From positions 1 to 33,541 of the IMG/VR virus record IMGVR_UViG_3300010354_000311: a stretch of DNA of 33,541 nucleotides; one strand, written 5' to 3'. Shown piece after piece: positions 30,523-33,541 of the stretch (its first letter is position 1; each line of letters begins with the position of its first letter). The DNA comes from a virus. Made by a program: the position numbers and the translations under genes. The notes beneath the pieces were generated by a model that saw only the letters and a list, made by a program, of their open reading frames with translations, was not told the origin of the DNA and did not search any database.

Positions 30523-31272
30523 TTATTTATTAATGGTGTTAAGGATGTGTTGGTAGTCTTCGTTTACGTTCTCAGCAGATAACTTATTCAGTATGGATTC
30601 GGGTAATTCGTAACCCAAATACTCGTCAAAATTGCGGTCTAAGTAGAAACCATCGTGCCTGGCTTCTGTGCATGGGGTCTCAGCAATACCATTTTTGAGG
30701 TATACAAGTTCACGTTCCCATCGTCCATCGTGGAATGTGGCTACATCATCCCAATCAGGACGATCGTATGACTGCACATCTTCGGATTCTCCCTTCACAA
30801 AGGTGTGAACCTCTCCGAATCCTTGATCCTCCTCCCAATGCCATATGAAATCCGGGAATTGCTCTGCAAACTTTTCAATGATTGCATAATCCATGGGACA
30901 CCAGGCTGTAGTGAATCGGAGTACATCGTATTCGAATTCATTTTCATAGCATCCCCATTTAGTTCCCCAATGGGTGTTTGCCCAATTGTACCAATTGTCA
31001 GTACCATACTTGCTGATCAAATCGTCCGACATCTGCTGTGTAATGTAGTAGTTTGGGAATTGGTCGGCAGACTTGTCTTCTGTCAGCCATTTTTGGTATT
31101 CGGTCTCAGACAGAATTCGTGATGGCGATGTGGTGTTGACCAGGGCTTTGGGCATCGGTTTGTAGTGACCGCACAATCCTTTTTTATTGGCAACAATTTT
31201 GTTTAGGATTGCTCTCTGCTTATCAGTTAGCGGAGAGGTAAATTCGATAGTGTGATAAACGTGGTTTGGCAT
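30523..31272 (-). CDS. Api92/YubB-like (DUF1281) ferredoxin-like fold protein
   Basis: 249 residues from ATG 31272 (the frame could extend to 31332, but that covers the promoter). It begins PNHVYHTIEF and has YNWANTHWGTKWGCYE, then LRFTTAWCPMDYAI and FIWHWEEDQGFGE, the W...NWGTKWD and TAW signatures of the Api92-like ferredoxin-fold family found in phages and plasmids. The role is unknown; the family often sits in anti-defence or early regions. A full promoter lies 29 bases upstream of the ATG. Confidence 0.7.
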   Translation of the reverse strand: MPNHVYHTIEFTSPLTDKQRAILNKIVANKKGLCGHYKPMPKALVNTTSPSRILSETEYQKWLTEDKSADQFPNYYITQQMSDDLISKYGTDNWYNWANTHWGTKWGCYENEFEYDVLRFTTAWCPMDYAIIEKFAEQFPDFIWHWEEDQGFGEVHTFVKGESEDVQSYDRPDWDDVATFHDGRWERELVYLKNGIAETPCTEARHDGFYLDRNFDEYLGYELPESILNKLSAENVNEDYQHILNTINK

Positions 31273-31301
31273 GGTGTATTTTGTTTTGTTGTTTCGATGT
31301 A

Positions 31302-31333
31302 CAAATGTAGTTGTTTTATTTTGTTTTACCAAA
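31302..31333 (-). promoter_or_regulatory. strong leftward Bacteroidetes-type promoter, TTTG-N20-TACATTTG
   Basis: On the minus strand TTTG (31333-31330), 20 bases, TACATTTG (31309-31302). The gene start is 29 bases downstream, giving a short A-rich leader that ends AAAATACACC before the ATG. It probably drives the leftward genes from 31272. Confidence 0.7.
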
Positions 31334-31341
31334 TTATTTAG

Positions 31342-31358
31342 AAAAATAATTTATTTTT
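31342..31358. repeat. AT-rich palindrome
   Basis: AAAAATAA, T, TTATTTTT: a perfect 8-bp inverted repeat of pure A/T just upstream of the leftward promoter. It could be an easily melted element, an upstream promoter element or part of an origin. Confidence 0.55.
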
Positions 31359-31359
31359 T

Positions 31360-31396
31360 TTTGCTCGACTGCTCCGATGAGTGTTATGAGAGCTTT
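31360..31396 (-). repeat. intergenic repeat, copy 2
   Basis: The plus strand contains GATGAGTGTTATGAGAGCTTT, matching the copy at 28607-28638. Here the end is followed by CTCTC, forming a small GAGAG-CTTT-CTCTC hairpin (31388-31401) that the first copy lacks. Confidence 0.55.
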
Positions 31397-31413
31397 CTCT
31401 CTCCAGTATATTG

Positions 31414-31451
31414 GACACCGGGTGTCCTGAATCCAGGACAGAGCCGGTGTC
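31414..31451. other. two-tier perfect hairpin / operator-like inverted repeats
   Basis: Outer arms are GACACCGG (31414-31421) and CCGGTGTC (31444-31451), inner arms GTCCTG (31424-31429) and CAGGAC (31434-31439), with loop AATC. An alternative palindrome GGACACC-G-GGTGTCC (31413-31427) competes, and another GGACAC lies at 31461-31466. It starts 17 bases after the stop of the 31468 gene. No T-tract follows, so it is not an ordinary intrinsic terminator; an operator, structured RNA or origin element are options. Confidence 0.6.
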
Positions 31452-31467
31452 TCAATAACCGGACACA

Positions 31468-31683
31468 TCATGAAACCTTATTCCTTTCTTCTTCTCTCAA
31501 ATAGTACAGCAGACTCTCGATTTGCACAAGGGATTCTATGGTTTCCCTGAGAATCTTATCATTTGCTGACTGATTCAATTGGTTTAGTCTATAGACTGCT
31601 TCGAAGATTCCATCGAGCATATCTGTTAAGGTGTTTTCATTGTAGGCGATTGTATCGCATCCGAATAATTCTTCTGTTGTCAT
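31468..31683 (-). CDS. small acidic helical protein
   Basis: 71 residues. TTEELFGCDTIAYNENTLTD is followed by a long helix (GIFEAVYRLNQLNQSAN, LRETIESLVQIESLLYYLRE), probably coiled coil. No family recognised. It is the last gene before the structured intergenic region and starts six bases after the second methyltransferase-like gene. Confidence 0.5.
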   Translation of the reverse strand: MTTEELFGCDTIAYNENTLTDMLDGIFEAVYRLNQLNQSANDKILRETIESLVQIESLLYYLREEERNKVS

Positions 31684-31689
31684 TTTATA

Positions 31690-32352
31690 TTACTTGTTTA
31701 TGATGAAACTGCTATACTGCTCTGCGATTGCTTTGGCAAGTCCGGGGAACGTGCGATTGCGGATCTTCTGTCTCTCCTTTGGGTCGCTAGTTTTTTGGAA
31801 TGCATCGGCATACCATTTGGGCTGTCTTTTTACTCTGCCTGTTTTTTTATCTGTCCATTCGATGAATTCGCCTTTGCTGACTACATCTGTGGGGATCAGA
31901 TTGGGCAGATTTTTTGTCCATAGGCAGGTAGACTTTTGGAATGGGTCTCCGAACATCCATGGCTGTACGATTTGGTTTGGTTTCCTGAATACAGATGACA
32001 TGATGCCGATGGGATTTTCGACTGCAATATGTGGAATGTCTGCATTCATTAGAGTCATAAAGAATTCGACAGCATCGTCTCTATCCTTCTGCCTTGTCGG
32101 ATATTTTTCTTTGTATTCGGGTTTAAACCATCGATTTCCGGCTAAGGTAAGGTAGGTGCATGGCGGATGTGCGATAAGCAAATCCCATGGCTGTGCTGAG
32201 AGGAATTGAAGCACGTCTCCTTTGTAATGGTATGGAGAATCGTCTTCTGCGGACTCGATGTCGCATGACCAGGCATTGTGACCTAATTTGCGGAATTCTC
32301 TGCGGACTGCACCTGAGAATTCACAAGCGATTAATACGTTTAACTTTTTCAT
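31690..32352 (-). CDS. second cytosine-C5-methyltransferase-like protein, short
   Basis: 220 residues. Motif I-like VLIACEFSGAVRREFRKLG (7-24), motif IV-like IAHPPCTYLTLAGNRW with C65, and motif VI-like AVENPIGIMSS (E112, N113). Then PNQIVQPWMFGDPFQKSTC and LWTKNLPNLIPT, a well-known phage sub-family often annotated as DNA methyltransferase. No separate target-recognition domain is present. The leader reads ATACACATC before the ATG, as for the next gene upstream. It may mark or hypermodify phage DNA; activity is not proven. Confidence 0.7.
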   Translation of the reverse strand: MKKLNVLIACEFSGAVRREFRKLGHNAWSCDIESAEDDSPYHYKGDVLQFLSAQPWDLLIAHPPCTYLTLAGNRWFKPEYKEKYPTRQKDRDDAVEFFMTLMNADIPHIAVENPIGIMSSVFRKPNQIVQPWMFGDPFQKSTCLWTKNLPNLIPTDVVSKGEFIEWTDKKTGRVKRQPKWYADAFQKTSDPKERQKIRNRTFPGLAKAIAEQYSSFIINK

Positions 32353-32369
32353 GATGTGTATGGTTTTTT

Positions 32370-32780
32370 TTATTTTGACTTATACATGGACATTCTTTTT
32401 TCTGCTCCATCAATTTTGCTTTTGAGCATTTTTACATCGTTCTGTAGGGACAGCAGACGCTTTTTCATTTCCTCGATTTCTTGATGCAAATGAACATAGT
32501 CCCATATTAAATCGTCAATGCATTCGATAATTTCTTCATAGTCCGGGGAAGGAAATATGCCTTTTAAATCCTCGTATTCATTTTCAAAACCTGTGTCATA
32601 CCAACAGTTTTTTACAAAGTTAGTCAGATCTGCATCAGCAGTAAGGAAATGTGGAATAAATTGGTCTGCTGCATCAATGCCTTGAAAATAATTGATACCT
32701 TTGACTGCGCCATCAGTAAGGTGCAGAATGATGACTCTGTCAGAGTCTTGCATTTTTTCGATGATGATTGATTTTTTCAT
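32370..32780 (-). CDS. hypothetical protein with C-terminal coiled coil
   Basis: 136 residues from ATG 32780; the frame extends to 32879 but that overlaps the neighbouring gene. The N-terminal part is alpha/beta (KSIIIEKMQDSDRVIILHLT), the middle acidic (FENEYEDLKGIFPSPDYEE), and the last 50 residues are heptad coiled coil (LHQEIEEMKKRLLSLQND). No family recognised. Leader AATACACATC before the ATG. Confidence 0.6.
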   Translation of the reverse strand: MKKSIIIEKMQDSDRVIILHLTDGAVKGINYFQGIDAADQFIPHFLTADADLTNFVKNCWYDTGFENEYEDLKGIFPSPDYEEIIECIDDLIWDYVHLHQEIEEMKKRLLSLQNDVKMLKSKIDGAEKRMSMYKSK

Positions 32781-32815
32781 GATGTGTATTTTTTTATGTT
32801 TTGGTTTCAGATTGA

Positions 32816-33535
32816 TTAATGTTCTAAGATGACTACAGATTTTTTGCCTTTGCCCGATGTCCCCGAACACAGACCGCATTTGCTACAATGACTGCGGTAA
32901 TTCTGCTCTGCGGATGCGGGACATGATATCATGGATTCGTAAATGGTCTCCGATGCTACAAAGGAACGATAGCCTATTAAATTGGCGATCCTCTCCTGGT
33001 CTTCGCTGTGGGTGGATGCCATGAAATAAGGACTATATTCGGGTTTCTTGCTCCACTGATGTGTATAACCCGTCCAAACCGATGCGACATTGCAGATCGA
33101 TTCAACGATGGCGATGGGCAGAAGGGATGGCTCTCCGTATGTGCCGAAACGAACGTATCTGTCTTCGCACATGGCGATGATGTCTGCAATGATTTCGTCA
33201 TTCAGCATGGGAATATCATTCCATTCTGCTAACTTACCAATGCTCCGCAATGACGAGAGGAATCCGCTGTACTGCATCATCTTGTGTGTGTAACAAGCCG
33301 ACAGTTTTGCACCATTACTCACAGCGAAGGGACAATCCATGCAGACCTTTGCATCTGCGCTGAAAAATTCTGTCATGGTTGTCTTATTCTGTGCGATTTC
33401 GAACTGCTCCTTACTGAAATGATATGTCTGCACGATGGTCTCTGTAGGCAATGCGATTTTTGCATTGGATGTTTTGCCCAAAGTAAAAACTGTCAATGTG
33501 TCGTTTGCCATGCGGAATGCGATACGTTTTTTCAT
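32816..33535 (-). CDS. Cys-rich phage protein with TGYTHQW motif
   Basis: 239 residues. Cysteines are grouped as KVCMDCPF (C65, C68), ACYTHK (C81) and, at the end, SCPASAEQNYRSHCSKCGLC (C205, C217, C220, C223), so a zinc or iron-sulfur centre is likely. Between them are YVRFGTYGEPSLLPI and VWTGYTHQWSKKPEY, diagnostic of a phage family I recognise (YVRxGxYGDP, TGYTHQW, CPAS) but whose function is not known to me. The start is six bases from the window end, so its promoter is not visible. Confidence 0.65.
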   Translation of the reverse strand: MKKRIAFRMANDTLTVFTLGKTSNAKIALPTETIVQTYHFSKEQFEIAQNKTTMTEFFSADAKVCMDCPFAVSNGAKLSACYTHKMMQYSGFLSSLRSIGKLAEWNDIPMLNDEIIADIIAMCEDRYVRFGTYGEPSLLPIAIVESICNVASVWTGYTHQWSKKPEYSPYFMASTHSEDQERIANLIGYRSFVASETIYESMISCPASAEQNYRSHCSKCGLCSGTSGKGKKSVVILEH

Positions 33536-33541
33536 GATGAT

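Noticed and set aside
31414-31451. Two-tier hairpin as an intrinsic terminator of the upstream leftward genes
   Set aside because: No run of T follows on the minus strand, so it was kept as an unexplained structure rather than a terminator.
1-33541. tRNA genes, CRISPR arrays, insertion sequences, reverse transcriptase or diversity-generating repeats
   Set aside because: No cloverleaf, regularly spaced repeats, transposase or RT motifs were seen; fibre repeats are explained by the protein repeat.

Overview
The window is part of the genome of a tailed double-stranded DNA phage that infects a member of the Bacteroidetes, probably an environmental (aquatic) host. Three things support this. Terminase, tail-fibre-like proteins, a phage primase-helicase, a PolB polymerase and lysis genes sit in two long, tightly packed gene blocks. 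Several promoters match the Bacteroidetes form (TTG or TTTG, about 20 bases, then TAnnTTTG). The small basic proteins are of kinds common in marine and flavobacterial phages. No tRNA, rRNA, CRISPR array or insertion sequence is visible. The left edge cuts into a giant gene and the right edge falls beside a start codon, so the genome continues on both sides.

Layout: 1-7280 is a giant (>2400 aa) polyvalent-type virion protein with an HEIGH metallopeptidase motif. 7303-10821 holds structural and adhesion genes, including a jelly-roll-like fibre tip and a beta-helical repeat fibre. 10843-13527 is a run of tiny, mostly lysine-rich proteins with two holin-like membrane peptides. 13567-17430 carries nucleotide metabolism and other genes: a MazG-like NTP pyrophosphohydrolase, a class II (B12-dependent) ribonucleotide reductase, a candidate u-spanin, a PD-(D/E)XK nuclease candidate and an Nmad1-like protein. 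17406-19679 holds the packaging genes and ends in the terminase large subunit. All of these read rightward.

From 19609 to 33535 every gene reads leftward, so the two blocks converge and overlap at 19609-19679. Going against the coordinates, the leftward block starts with a Cys-rich protein, two cytosine-C5-methyltransferase-like proteins, an Api92/YubB-like protein and many small phage-specific proteins. Next come a ribbon-helix-helix-like protein, a serine recombinase, a membrane-anchored glucosaminidase endolysin, a DnaA-domain-IV-like protein, a helicase-loader-like protein, the T7-gp4-type primase-helicase and the family B DNA polymerase. This block looks early/middle (replication, host take-over) and the rightward block late (virion, lysis, packaging); that assignment is inferred from gene content.

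Regulation is unusually legible. Promoter elements sit 3-16 bases before start codons, implying leaderless or nearly leaderless mRNAs. One promoter-terminator unit (15812-15927) contains no gene and could make a small RNA of about 80 nt. The next promoter is nested inside that terminator. A 135-base intergenic region at 31333-31467 holds a promoter, an AT palindrome, a two-tier hairpin and one copy of a repeat also found at 28607-28638. Across the window the octamer GGTCTCAG (either strand) occurs 17 times where fewer than one copy is expected by a hand estimate. It lies in all reading frames, so it is a DNA-level signal of unknown meaning and the most striking unexplained feature here.
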